DNA of 64,000 bases, from positions 56,746-120,745 of the forward strand of contig CAZFTJ010000013.1 in the NCBI GenBank assembly GCA_964521865.1, in the 5' to 3' direction. This document shows positions 53,373-62,362 of the stretch, in pieces. The notes under the pieces are model-generated. The model saw only the letters and a list, made by a program, of their open reading frames with translations. It did not search any database and had not been told where the DNA came from. A program made the position numbers and the translations under genes. This stretch comes from CAYSRJ01 sp964521865. GTDB taxonomy: Bacteria; Spirochaetota; B62-G9; DRHN01. Each line of letters starts with the position of its first letter. Within the stretch, counting starts at the first letter, position 1.

Positions 53373-54176
53373 ATGAAGATACACTGTCTGTACAGAGATT
53401 TTTTCGTTTTTCTCAGAATGATAAACCTCGAAAAAGACGTCTGGAACGCGTTTAAACGGTACTACTACGAGAAACACGCCGATTTCCTGTCTCATCTGTG
53501 GCATTCTTACCAGGGCTATACCACACGAAACATCAGAGAGCGGGCGGTGATGATTAAAAAGGAGGACTATGCGGACATTGAAAACTTGCTGAAGATATAC
53601 GATATAGAGGAAAAAACCCGGGAAATACTGATGCATTGTAAAAGTATCTATTTTGATCGTGACAGGTGCAATGTATATATCCTGATCGGATTTTTCAGCC
53701 CCGATGCGTTCGTGTTGCGGTATAAAGGAAGCTTCGTGATATGCGTCGGGCTCGAGCGCTTTCATGATTTCAAACACTACGATATACTTCTCGCTCACGA
53801 GTATTTCCACTACATTCAGAATAAAGTGCACGGTTCTATTTCAGAGCCCCTTGTGCTTCAGCTCATTCGTGAAGGAATCTGCGTTCATTTTTCGAGAATC
53901 GCGTATCCCGGAAGAAAGGAACATGAGTATCTCTTTCTGACCGAGCAGGCGTTCGCCGATGCGGAGGGCAGCTATGAAACCATACGAAAAAAACTTCGAA
54001 GCAGGAAGATATCCAGAGAAAAGCTTTTCAGCGCGGCATCAGGTGAACTGACGCCGCGGTCCGGATACTATGTCGGATACAGGCTTGTATCGGAGTTTAT
54101 TGCGAAGAGGGATAGAGCCCACCCGGCCGCTTTACTGGGAAAGGAAAAACAAATTTTAATGGACATCCGGTTGTAA
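53373..54176 (+). CDS. Predicted zinc metallopeptidase-like (HEXXH) protein
   Basis: 267 residues, no signal peptide. The sequence LLAHEYFHYIQ gives HEYFH (His142, Glu143, His146), an HEXXH zinc motif in a hydrophobic helix. Glu168 (LIREGICVHFS), 22 residues later, is suitably placed for a gluzincin-type third ligand. The pattern recalls DUF2268-type predicted proteases. Outside this helix pair, no relative is recognised. It may be peptidase or a non-catalytic zinc fold. Confidence 0.6.
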   Translation: MKIHCLYRDFFVFLRMINLEKDVWNAFKRYYYEKHADFLSHLWHSYQGYTTRNIRERAVMIKKEDYADIENLLKIYDIEEKTREILMHCKSIYFDRDRCNVYILIGFFSPDAFVLRYKGSFVICVGLERFHDFKHYDILLAHEYFHYIQNKVHGSISEPLVLQLIREGICVHFSRIAYPGRKEHEYLFLTEQAFADAEGSYETIRKKLRSRKISREKLFSAASGELTPRSGYYVGYRLVSEFIAKRDRAHPAALLGKEKQILMDIRL

Positions 54177-54224
54177 CGGGCGTATTTTTGGTATATAAGA
54201 AAATTGAAATATAAGGATGAATGC

Positions 54225-54806
54225 ATGAGTCTGAAAAAAACGACATTTTTTTTTGTTTTTATATTCTCTCTGTTCTCCTTTGCATACGCCCGGGGAGAAG
54301 AGAGCGCCGAAATCAAAGGCGGGGAGGGATTCCTTCTTGCAAAAAATGGGGATTATTTTCAAAAGCTCGGTATCGTCAAACCGTCGGGACGTCTCAAATC
54401 GATAAACTTTACCATTAACTCTCTTGACGGCGGCTCGGTTCAGTTGAGTGATTTCAAAGGCAAGGTGATATTTCTGAATTTCTGGGCAACCTGGTGCGGG
54501 CCCTGCCGTTCCGAAGTCAGGGATATCGACGCGCTGTACGATGAGCTGAAGAATGAGGATTTCATGGTTATGGCCGTTGATATACAGGAGGACGAAAAAA
54601 AGGTCCGGCGCTTTATGAAAAAATACAGGATCGATTTTCCCGTTTTTTTGGATAGGAGCGGAATAATCGCCCGGAATTATGCCGTTTCGGGCATCCCCAC
54701 AACGTATATAATCGATCCAGACGGCAATATTGTAGGGAGGGCGGTAGGACCGAGGCCCTGGAACGGTGAAGATTCCCTGAACTTGATGCGGAGCCTCATG
54801 GATTGA
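54225..54806 (+). CDS. TlpA/ResA-type thioredoxin-fold protein
   Basis: 193 residues from the ATG at 54225 (AAGGA ahead). A signal peptide (TFFFVFIFSLFSFAYA) directs it to the periplasm. The thioredoxin fold carries WCGPC (Cys91-Cys94) in NFWATWCGPCRSEV and the cis-proline loop GIPTTYIIDPDGNI. TlpA/ResA proteins reduce or oxidise disulfides outside the membrane, for example in cytochrome maturation. No cytochrome or partner gene is nearby. Confidence 0.88.
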   Translation: MSLKKTTFFFVFIFSLFSFAYARGEESAEIKGGEGFLLAKNGDYFQKLGIVKPSGRLKSINFTINSLDGGSVQLSDFKGKVIFLNFWATWCGPCRSEVRDIDALYDELKNEDFMVMAVDIQEDEKKVRRFMKKYRIDFPVFLDRSGIIARNYAVSGIPTTYIIDPDGNIVGRAVGPRPWNGEDSLNLMRSLMD

Positions 54807-54895
54807 CACGGAGCGGAAAGCCTTCTGAATCGCAAGAGGATGCCGACTGGTATCAAGCCCGTCGGGATACTAGTGCCTGATATTGAGGTGTATCG

Positions 54896-55531
54896 ATGAA
54901 GAACGGAATCGCCTGTATGTTTATCGATATCGGCGGGGTGCTCTTCTCACTCGATTATCAAACAGTATGGGACAGGCTTTGCTTAAAAAGCGGCAGATCC
55001 GTTGACGAAGTGCAGAAAGCCCTTTACGCGGACGATATTTTCTATCCCTTTGAGTCGGGAACAATAGGGGCGGATGCGTATTACAAAGAGGTGACGACAA
55101 GACTCTCATGCGACATCTCCTATGAGGAATTCCGCGATATCTGGAATTCGCTTCTGATAAAAAAAGAGCGCATGTTTGAAATTGTATCCTTTGTGAAATC
55201 CCAGGTCGATTTGCTTGTTATTTCCAATACCAATGAGATGAATGCTGAATATATGGAGAAGGATATTAAAAAACTTACAGATAAGACGGTGTACTCATTT
55301 CAAGCCGGATGTCTTAAACCCGACCGCAGGATATATGAACATGCGCTGCAGGTTGCGAAAGCGCCTGTGAACCGGGTGCTGTTCATCGACGATACGGAGG
55401 AAAACATCGAATCCGCCGAGGCTCTCGGTATGAGTTCCCATCTCTTTACGGATGAAAAAGGGTTTCACGATCTCCTCGTTTCCCTCGGATTCGAAATCCC
55501 ACTGTTTCGGAACACTTCTTATTCGGAATAA
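54896..55531 (+). CDS. HAD-superfamily hydrolase, YihX-like
   Basis: 211 residues. Motif I is FIDIGGVLFS, where the second motif I Asp is Gly, as usual in the YihX/haloacid dehalogenase-like HAD-IA group. Motif II is VISNTNE. The Lys-bearing motif III region is GCLKPDRRIYEHAL, and motif IV is VLFIDDTEENIESA. The nucleophile Asp is present, so phosphatase activity is likely; the substrate is unknown. It ends inside the 3' end of the convergent dapA gene (13-bp overlap). Confidence 0.85.
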   Translation: MKNGIACMFIDIGGVLFSLDYQTVWDRLCLKSGRSVDEVQKALYADDIFYPFESGTIGADAYYKEVTTRLSCDISYEEFRDIWNSLLIKKERMFEIVSFVKSQVDLLVISNTNEMNAEYMEKDIKKLTDKTVYSFQAGCLKPDRRIYEHALQVAKAPVNRVLFIDDTEENIESAEALGMSSHLFTDEKGFHDLLVSLGFEIPLFRNTSYSE

Positions 55532-56577
55532 ACCTGCTTGTTCCAGAGCTCATCGTTGAGCAAACGCGTTTCAATATTCACACCGTAGAAGTCCTGTACC
55601 GGGGACAACAGTTCCGGGGATGACGCATGAACCGCGTGCAGGGCGTCCCTGACCATCTGCATCCCCTCCCGGGTCATTTTGCCGAGAGGCTTTCTCACCG
55701 GGCCTGCGGGCATGCCGAGAACGTTCATCGCGGTTTTGACGGCAAGGGGGTTTCTGAATCTATCGACGGTTTCAATCGTTCGGCCGTCAGGGAGGGTTCT
55801 CTTTGATTTTGCCTTGACAGTAACGATTGAAAAGAGAGGCTTGAGCTTTTTCAGGTACTCTTCAGCTGTTGAAATATCGTTTTTCTGAAGGGCCCGAACC
55901 ATGGCCGAAACAGCGGCAGGGGCAATGTTCGAGGTAACGGATATAACGCCTGCCGCCTTGATATCGGGTCGTTTAATCATCTCGAACGTTTTGTCATCAT
56001 CGCCCGACATGATGCTCATGTCCGGCATGAGAGATCGTTCCTCAGCCATTCTATCCAGATCTCCGGTCGCCTCCTTGATGGCGATCACCCTGTCGTAGCT
56101 GCCGCTCATGATGGCGATATCCGCCGGTGTGATGGCGGTTCCCGTCCGGCCCGGAATTACATACACGATTACCTTTATATCATCGAACTCTTCGAGAATG
56201 GCCTCGTAGTACTCTTTTCTCAGCTCGAGGCTCGACGGTCCGTTGTAGTAGCAGTCGACCAGAAGGACCTTTTCGACGCCAACGTCGAGGGCATGCCTGC
56301 AGTGACCCATCGCTTCTCTGGTGCTGTTTGATCCTGTTCCGGCGAATATATCACATTTTCCCCCGGTAAACTCATATGCTTTTTTAATCACCGTATTGTG
56401 CTCATCGGTGCCGAGTGTGGGCGATTCCCCGGTTGTGCCGACCGGCAGAATGCCTGTAATTCCCTGTTCTATCTGAAATCGGATGTTTTTTTCGAATCCT
56501 TCAAAATCTATATCCCCGTTTTCTGTAAAAGGTGTGATAAGTGCGGTATAGGTTCCTCTGAAATCGACGGCGCGCAT
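55519..56577 (-). CDS. dapA: 4-hydroxy-tetrahydrodipicolinate synthase-like (DapA) with C-terminal extension
   Basis: 352 residues from the ATG at 56577, 5 bp after GAGGAGG; the frame extends to 56766 through unrelated hydrophobic codons. GTTGESPT (47-54), Tyr139 (VYVIPGRTG) and the Schiff-base Lys168 (AIKEATGD) are the DapA active-site elements. Ordinary DapA has about 290-300 residues; here ~55 more follow, ending DELWNKQVYSE. It is probably lysine/meso-diaminopimelate synthesis, but a pyruvate-aldolase relative (e.g. of sugar acids) is not excluded. Confidence 0.82.
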   Translation of the reverse strand: MRAVDFRGTYTALITPFTENGDIDFEGFEKNIRFQIEQGITGILPVGTTGESPTLGTDEHNTVIKKAYEFTGGKCDIFAGTGSNSTREAMGHCRHALDVGVEKVLLVDCYYNGPSSLELRKEYYEAILEEFDDIKVIVYVIPGRTGTAITPADIAIMSGSYDRVIAIKEATGDLDRMAEERSLMPDMSIMSGDDDKTFEMIKRPDIKAAGVISVTSNIAPAAVSAMVRALQKNDISTAEEYLKKLKPLFSIVTVKAKSKRTLPDGRTIETVDRFRNPLAVKTAMNVLGMPAGPVRKPLGKMTREGMQMVRDALHAVHASSPELLSPVQDFYGVNIETRLLNDELWNKQVYSE

Positions 56578-56617
56578 GGCGTCCCTCCTCATTTGCAGTA
56601 TATTCTGTTCATCGAGG

Positions 56618-56661
56618 TTATTCGGACGCTTTGCTTCCGAATAATGCCGCCCACAGGCGGC
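56618..56661 (-). repeat. REP-like double hairpin upstream of dapA
   Basis: TTATTCGGA-N9-TCCGAATAA (56618-56644) then GCCGCC-N4-GGCGGC (56646-56661). The first stem has A/T changes on both sides that keep pairing (TCGGA/TCCGA), so the structure is conserved. Confidence 0.7.
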
Positions 56662-56792
56662 TGTAGGCAGAAGGTATAAAAAAATACGTCGAATTGCAAT
56701 AAAAAAGTACGATTTGTAAAAGGGAGAGTTCTCAAATGACGGCAGGATTGCTATTATATTGAACATACTTCAAACGGTAATGGAGGGAAAAT

Positions 56793-57116
56793 GTGATTGC
56801 AAAGCTGAGGGATGACGGTGTCAGCCGTATTCGGGATGGTGTCAGAAAACAGAATCTTGTTTACGGTAAAAGGACACAGATGGTCAAATTTTTTCTCGAA
56901 AAGGACAAGTCGATTCCGCTTCACGCGCACAAGCATGAGCAGACAGGCTATTTGATAAGCGGGAGGATGATTTTATCGGTCGACAGTGAGGAGTATACGG
57001 TCGGCCCGGGCGACTCGTGGTGTATCGTGGGAAATACGCCTCACAGCGCGCACATGATCGAAAACTGCGTTGTAGTTGAGGTATTTGCACCCGTGCGGAA
57101 AGATTACATGGAATGA
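56793..57116 (+). CDS. Small cupin-domain protein
   Basis: 107 residues from a GTG, 5 bp after GGAGGG. The cupin motif is complete: PLHAHKHEQTGYLISGRM (His, His, Glu) and GDSWCIVGNTPHSAHM (second His). It binds a metal in the single-domain cupin fold. Possible roles range from sugar-binding regulators to small isomerases; the substrate is unknown. Confidence 0.8.
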   Translation: MIAKLRDDGVSRIRDGVRKQNLVYGKRTQMVKFFLEKDKSIPLHAHKHEQTGYLISGRMILSVDSEEYTVGPGDSWCIVGNTPHSAHMIENCVVVEVFAPVRKDYME

Positions 57117-57255
57117 TCGAGCCCGGTCCTCCGCCGATGTGCTCCGAATATATCGGTGCGGCGTATTCTCCGCGACATATAGGCGGGGCTGTATCCGGCC
57201 AGCCGGATTTGTTCAGCCGGCCTACGATTGCTGAGCACATCCAGGCGCGTGCACC

Positions 57256-57288
57256 GGCGGTATTATCCGGACGGAAAACACCCGGATG
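57256..57288 (-). repeat. Degenerate REP-like copy
   Basis: On the minus strand CATCCGG...CCGGATAATACCGCC, matching the first stem's right arm and the start of the second. The other arms are mutated. It lies in the 286-bp gap between the cupin gene and the convergent UPF0182 gene, which otherwise holds only short GC inverted repeats. Confidence 0.4.
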
Positions 57289-57402
57289 CCTTACAAGCCG
57301 CCGTAACAAACGCTTCAGGGTACGTTCGTATTCGTCCGCACCCGCATATCAATTGCCCGACACTTCAGACGACAGGTATCGGAGAGAGCACACGCACAAG
57401 AA

Positions 57403-60114
57403 TTATTCCTTCCCCGTATTATCCTGCAGCTGCTTCAGCACAGTATCGAGCTTTTGGTTCATATCACCGTACCCGGCAAAATCCCCTGCACGAAGCCTCT
57501 TTTGCGCTTCGTCGTAGTAATCGACTGCTTTGAGAATCAGGTCACGGATACTTACCTCAACAGTGACTTTTTTGCCTCCGGCGGTCTCTTTTGTCACCGT
57601 AACTGTCGGCTTGCTTGTCCCGAAGAGCTTTGTCAGGGCGTCGTTGAGGTCGATTCCCATTTCAATGTTATCCTGATACCCGACAATAACACGTTTGAGC
57701 TCCGGAAGCTCGCTCTGCTCTGCCCGGAGATACACCGGTTCGACGTAAATGATCGAATCTCTCACCGGTATAACCAGGAGGTTGCCCCGTATGATGCTCG
57801 AGCCCTTCTGCCCCCAGAGGGTGAAGAGTTGTGAAATATCGGAGTTCTGATCTATCCTGGATTCGATCTGCAGGGGACCGTACAGAAGCTTCTGCTTCGG
57901 AAACTTGTACTCGATGATCTTTCCGTAGTTTTCCCCGTCGCTGAGAGCGGCCATCCATGCGAGCATGTTGTTCTTGTTCGTGGGGGTAAACGGGAGCATG
58001 AGCACGTATTCTTCGTCGTCGTTGTGATCCGGAAATTTTACGATCATGTAGTATGGAATCATCGTTGTTTCGGAGTCACCGTAGATTTCCTTGGGGATGG
58101 TCCACTTGTCTTCCTTGTTATAAAACACCTGCGGGTCCGTCATGTGGTAGGTCGAGTAGAGCTCAGCCTGCACATTGAATATGTACATTGGGTAGCGTAT
58201 ATGCCGGCGTAAGTCCTTCGGCATTTCATCGATATCCTTGAACATATCGGGAAAGATCTTGCGGTAGGTTTCGATTATGGGGTCTTTACGGTCGATGATG
58301 TAAAAATTCACATCACCGTTGTATGCGTCAACCGTTATCTTGACGGAGTTTCTGATATAGTTATACCCATCTTTGTACGGGATGGAATAGGGGAAATGGT
58401 CGGTAACAGTGTAGGCATCGAGTATCCAGTAGAGCTTCCCATTGCTCACCACGAGGTATGGGTCGGGGTCGTACTTCAGAAACGGCGCCAATTTCGGAAC
58501 CCGCTCCTGAATGTTTCGGTAGAGCATGATTCTGCTTTCCGGGGTCAGGTATCGGGTAAAAATGATTTCCATGTTCTTGAAGTGAATGGCAAGAAGCAGT
58601 TTCCTGAGAGAGTTCTTTATCGGCAGGCCGCCCTGGCCCTGGTACCGGGTTGTAACGTTGGTCTCACCGCTCGGATAATCGAACTCTTTCAGCTTGGTGT
58701 TCACGATCACAAAGGGAGTCGTTTCCTCTCCATAGTATATTTCAGGACGATCGAGCTTGAGGGGTACGGAGATCTTGGGTGGAATGTCCTTGACGATGAG
58801 AACCGGGAGGCCCTCCTCTCCGATTTCGTCGACAGGCGTCATAACGATGCCGTATCCGTGCGTGAACTGAAGCCTCTCGTTCACCCACGTCTTCGCCTCC
58901 GGAGGTATCTGATTGTAATTGATCTCCCGCGCGGAAAGCATGACCTGACGGTAGGTGTCACCGAAGTGGTAGCGGTCGGTATCAACGTTGTAGAAGTCGT
59001 AGTAGAGCCTGAACTCCTGTATCTGCGAGAAGGTTGCCTTGAGGGGTCGATGGTCCCAGAGACGTATGTTTTTGACGACACCGGCCCCAGGGGTAAAGTC
59101 CTCTGCAGTGAGGGAAGGATTTACAGGAAACTCTTTTCTCACTATTCTGTCGAGATCGTATCCCTTTCTGGTTAATGTTATATTATTCTTGATGTAGGGT
59201 AGCTCTCTCACAAGCTCGTTAGGCCGCACGATGATCTGCTGAAAAATGGCGGGTATGATGCCGGTTATAACAATCGCAGCGCCTATGAGAACACCGAAGC
59301 CGATGAGAGGCTGTTTGAAGCTTCTCTTTTTAATCCCGGAATAGACAAGAAAAGCGGTAAAAAGGGCGACTGCAATCATAATGTAATAGGTGTACCTGAC
59401 AATATGAAGATCCGTGTAGGTTGCGCCGTAGACGACGCCCCGTTTTGAAAAAACGAGCTGATAGGACTTGAGCCAGTAGTTCCAGGCAATGATGACTGCA
59501 ACGAGCATTAAAAGTGAGATAAGATGCTTTTTTGCCTGATTGCTGATGGTGAAATTGTTCTGCTCGAAGGTCATGTTTCCGGAGAGCATGTACAGAAAAC
59601 CGGCTGCAATGAAGGTCAGGATGACCGTCCCGAGGCTCCATGATTTTAAAAACAGGTAGAAAGGGAGAACGAAGGTGTAGAAAGAAACATCTCTCCCGAA
59701 GGCGGGATCTGCAGTATGAAAGCTTGTTTTATTCAGCAGCTTGAGGATTACCTCCCATCTCTGGCTGCCGTTTCTCGCCATAATGAGCGCAAGTATGAAC
59801 AGACCGATCGAAGCGATGATAATGCCGACTTTCCGGCTTATCTCCACGGGAACCCCTGCCTGCTGAATCTTCATCGTCTGAATATTTCCCTTTTTGAAGG
59901 CAATGAATATATTCAGGCCCGAGAAGATCAGAAATATGAAGAAAAATGCCCACCAGAGACCGATTTTGGTCCACAGTATCTTCACGAAAACACTGATGAA
60001 TCCGAGCTTTGTAAACCAGGAGTAGTTGACCCAGATCCTGGTTCCTATAAAGAGTGCAATGATGATGAATATGATTACGCCAATAAAGATCAGTATCTTA
60101 GTACCGGTTTTCAT
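57403..60114 (-). CDS. UPF0182 family membrane protein
   Basis: 903 residues from the ATG at 60114, 7 bp after GAGG; a GTG 12 bp upstream is contained in that site. The N-terminal ~300 residues hold about seven membrane helices. A large extracytoplasmic domain follows (about 310-900), with LWDHRPLKATFSQIQEFRLYYDF and the family landmark DVDRYHFGD-like stretch (NVDTDRYHFGDTYRQVMLSARE). The family (COG1615) is widespread in Actinobacteria and some anaerobes, and its function is unknown. It is monocistronic here. Confidence 0.9.
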   Translation of the reverse strand: MKTGTKILIFIGVIIFIIIALFIGTRIWVNYSWFTKLGFISVFVKILWTKIGLWWAFFFIFLIFSGLNIFIAFKKGNIQTMKIQQAGVPVEISRKVGIIIASIGLFILALIMARNGSQRWEVILKLLNKTSFHTADPAFGRDVSFYTFVLPFYLFLKSWSLGTVILTFIAAGFLYMLSGNMTFEQNNFTISNQAKKHLISLLMLVAVIIAWNYWLKSYQLVFSKRGVVYGATYTDLHIVRYTYYIMIAVALFTAFLVYSGIKKRSFKQPLIGFGVLIGAAIVITGIIPAIFQQIIVRPNELVRELPYIKNNITLTRKGYDLDRIVRKEFPVNPSLTAEDFTPGAGVVKNIRLWDHRPLKATFSQIQEFRLYYDFYNVDTDRYHFGDTYRQVMLSAREINYNQIPPEAKTWVNERLQFTHGYGIVMTPVDEIGEEGLPVLIVKDIPPKISVPLKLDRPEIYYGEETTPFVIVNTKLKEFDYPSGETNVTTRYQGQGGLPIKNSLRKLLLAIHFKNMEIIFTRYLTPESRIMLYRNIQERVPKLAPFLKYDPDPYLVVSNGKLYWILDAYTVTDHFPYSIPYKDGYNYIRNSVKITVDAYNGDVNFYIIDRKDPIIETYRKIFPDMFKDIDEMPKDLRRHIRYPMYIFNVQAELYSTYHMTDPQVFYNKEDKWTIPKEIYGDSETTMIPYYMIVKFPDHNDDEEYVLMLPFTPTNKNNMLAWMAALSDGENYGKIIEYKFPKQKLLYGPLQIESRIDQNSDISQLFTLWGQKGSSIIRGNLLVIPVRDSIIYVEPVYLRAEQSELPELKRVIVGYQDNIEMGIDLNDALTKLFGTSKPTVTVTKETAGGKKVTVEVSIRDLILKAVDYYDEAQKRLRAGDFAGYGDMNQKLDTVLKQLQDNTGKE

Positions 60115-60244
60115 TTGTTTCCTCACTGTTGATTACTTGAAATTTTTACAAATGTTATTTCCAGCGGCTTTTCCCGTGCAAACTGAATAATAATCAGATA
60201 AACAGCGGAAAGCAAAGATAAACTTTTCAGTCATACGGAGTGTA

Positions 60245-61504
60245 TTATGCAGATTTTTCCTCTTCCGCCCCCTCCCGGAGGGTAAGCGGGTTCACTTTTT
60301 TTGTAATCACATCCTTTGTGATAACGATCTTCGATATATCTTTGCGTGAGGGGATCTCGTACATCAGGTCGAGCATGATCCCTTCCATGATTGATTTCAG
60401 GCCGCGGGCGCCCGTATTCCTCTTGATGGCATCATTTGCTATCTGTGATATTGCGTCGGGTTTGAATTCCAATTCAACACCCTCGAGCTCAAAGGCCTTT
60501 TTGTATTGCTTTATGAGTGCGTTTTTCGGTTCGACGAGTATCCGGCGCAGCGCTTTTTCATCCAGATCGTGGAGTGGGGCAACTACCGGTATCCTTCCGG
60601 TAAACTCGGGAATAAGGCCGTACTGGATGAGGTCGTCGGGGTGTACATGTTTCAATATCTCATCGAGTTTTTTCTCGGATTTTTTCTTCACGTCGGCGCC
60701 GAAGCCGATTGTCTTGTTTGTTATCCTCCTCTCGACGATTTTTTCAAGCCCCACAAACGCACCGCCGCATACAAAAAGGATATTTTTCGTGTCGATCTTT
60801 ATCATTTCCTGATGTGGATGCTTTCTCCCTCCCTGTGGAGGCACCGAGGCGACTGTTCCCTCGATTATTTTCAGGAGGGCCTGCTGTACACCCTCGCCCG
60901 AGACATCCCGGGTTATGGACGGATTTTCGCTCTTACGGGAGATTTTATCGATTTCATCGATATATATAATGCCCATCTCAGCTTTTTCCACATCATCACC
61001 GGCGTTCTGTATGAGCTTGAGCAGTATGTTTTCGACGTCTTCTCCGACATACCCGGCTTCCGTGAGCGTCGTTGCATCGGCAATGGTGAAGGGTACGTTG
61101 AGCTTGCGGGCAAGTGTCTGCGCAATAAGCGTTTTTCCGCTCCCGGTCGGGCCGATGAGGAGAACATTGCTCTTTTCGAGCTCCACATCATCCTTGTCCC
61201 TGGCGTTCAGGTGGTTGATTCTCCTGTAATGATTGTATACGGCAACAGAGAGAAATTTTTTAGCATACTCCTGCCCGATAACGTACTGGTCGAGAAACTC
61301 TTTTATTTCAGACGGTTTCGGCAGGTTTTCTAGAGTGAAGGGTGTTGCGGTCTTCTCTTCACCGAACATGATGTCGCTGCAAAGCTCCACGCATTCGTCG
61401 CATATGAATACGCCACCGGGCCCGGCGACCATTTTTCTTACCTTGTTCTGATCCTTTCCGCAGAAAGAGCAGATCTTCTTTTCCATATCGGGGTACTTGA
61501 TCAT
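60245..61504 (-). CDS. clpX: ClpX, ATPase of the ClpXP protease
   Basis: 419 residues from the ATG at 61504, 9 bp after AAGGAG. The N-terminal four-cysteine zinc domain (CSFCGK...FICDEC) dimerises and recruits adaptors. The AAA+ domain has GPTGSGKT and IIYIDEIDKI. The IGFGADVKKKSEK region is in the ClpP-contact (IGF) loop. It unfolds substrates and feeds them into ClpP. Gene order tig-clpP-clpX is the conserved one, but here clpX has its own extended -10 promoter in a 246-bp gap. Confidence 0.96.
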   Translation of the reverse strand: MIKYPDMEKKICSFCGKDQNKVRKMVAGPGGVFICDECVELCSDIMFGEEKTATPFTLENLPKPSEIKEFLDQYVIGQEYAKKFLSVAVYNHYRRINHLNARDKDDVELEKSNVLLIGPTGSGKTLIAQTLARKLNVPFTIADATTLTEAGYVGEDVENILLKLIQNAGDDVEKAEMGIIYIDEIDKISRKSENPSITRDVSGEGVQQALLKIIEGTVASVPPQGGRKHPHQEMIKIDTKNILFVCGGAFVGLEKIVERRITNKTIGFGADVKKKSEKKLDEILKHVHPDDLIQYGLIPEFTGRIPVVAPLHDLDEKALRRILVEPKNALIKQYKKAFELEGVELEFKPDAISQIANDAIKRNTGARGLKSIMEGIMLDLMYEIPSRKDISKIVITKDVITKKVNPLTLREGAEEEKSA

Positions 61505-61640
61505 TCGCTCACATACTCCTTCCTTATAGTATGATCTGCGCGTCATCATAATTCAGGCAGTATCACCGTGCTGCATCGACAATCGTATGCCGTTCTTCTG
61601 TTTCTTCTTTATTGATATTAACGGCAGAATATCTGCACCT

Positions 61641-61656
61641 GCATTAACATTAATGC
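61641..61656. promoter_or_regulatory. Palindromic site in the clpX leader
   Basis: GCATTAA-CA-TTAATGC lies in the predicted clpX mRNA leader, about 40 bp downstream of the -10 element. It could be a repressor site; it does not match CIRCE or CtsR consensus. Confidence 0.3.
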
Positions 61657-61695
61657 TCTTTTGAGCTGTTGCAGGATGTTTTTAAACAACATTTC

Positions 61696-61704
61696 ATTAT
61701 ACCA
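61696..61704 (-). promoter_or_regulatory. Extended -10 promoter of clpX
   Basis: Minus strand TGG-TATAAT, an extended -10 element. No good -35 was seen, which extended -10 promoters tolerate. Confidence 0.45.
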
Positions 61705-61750
61705 CGGTATTTCCGGCCGGCGCCACTCCATATGCTGTCCGGCGGCGGTA

Positions 61751-62362
61751 TTATTCCGAATCCCGGATTTCCGAATCCTGGGTGTGTCTGACGAGAACTT
61801 CGTCTATGAGTCCGTATTCAACCGCCTCATTCGCATTCATGTAGAAATCACGGTCGGCATCGGCATGGATCCTCTTTCTATCCTGCCCCGTGTGTTTCAC
61901 GAGAATATCTTCAATCAGCTCTCTGTTCCGGACAATCTCCTTGGCGGCGATTTCAATATCCGTTGCCTGCCCCTGTGCACCTCCGAGGGGCTGGTGCAGC
62001 ATGAGACGGGCGTTCGGGAGCGCATACCTTTTTGCTTTCGTCCCTGCGGTGAGCAGTACGGCGGCCATGCTCGCCGCCTGTCCGATGCATATTGTGGAGA
62101 CATCCGGCTTCACGTATTGCATGGTATCGTATATTGCGAGACCCGCTGTGATAAGACCTCCCGGACTGTTGATGTAGAGAAAGATGTCTCTCTCCGGGTC
62201 CTCGCCCTCGAGGAATAGAAGCTGGGCTATTACCAGATTCGATGTAATATCCCCTATCTCCGAATCAATAAAGATGATCCGGTCCTTCAGTAATCGCGAG
62301 TATATATCGTATGCCCTCTCGCCCCGGCTCGATTGCTCAACCACCATGGGTACAAGTGCCAT
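61751..62362 (-). CDS. clpP: ClpP, proteolytic subunit
   Basis: 203 residues. The catalytic serine is in GQAASMAAVLL, the histidine in LMLHQPLGGAQGQATDIEI, and the aspartate in DRDFYMNANEAVEYG. IYINSPGG-type residues (YINSPGGLITAGLAIYD) form the substrate channel. It starts in the tig stop codon (TGATG), with its ribosome site AGGAGG inside the end of tig. The C-terminus carries an unusual QDSEIRDSE tail, an internal repeat of DSE coded by GATTCGGAA twice. Confidence 0.96.
   Translation of the reverse strand: MALVPMVVEQSSRGERAYDIYSRLLKDRIIFIDSEIGDITSNLVIAQLLFLEGEDPERDIFLYINSPGGLITAGLAIYDTMQYVKPDVSTICIGQAASMAAVLLTAGTKAKRYALPNARLMLHQPLGGAQGQATDIEIAAKEIVRNRELIEDILVKHTGQDRKRIHADADRDFYMNANEAVEYGLIDEVLVRHTQDSEIRDSE

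Noticed and set aside
54896..55531. HAD hydrolase missing the second motif I aspartate as an inactive enzyme
   Set aside because: The DxG form is normal for YihX-type HAD proteins, and motifs II-IV are intact.
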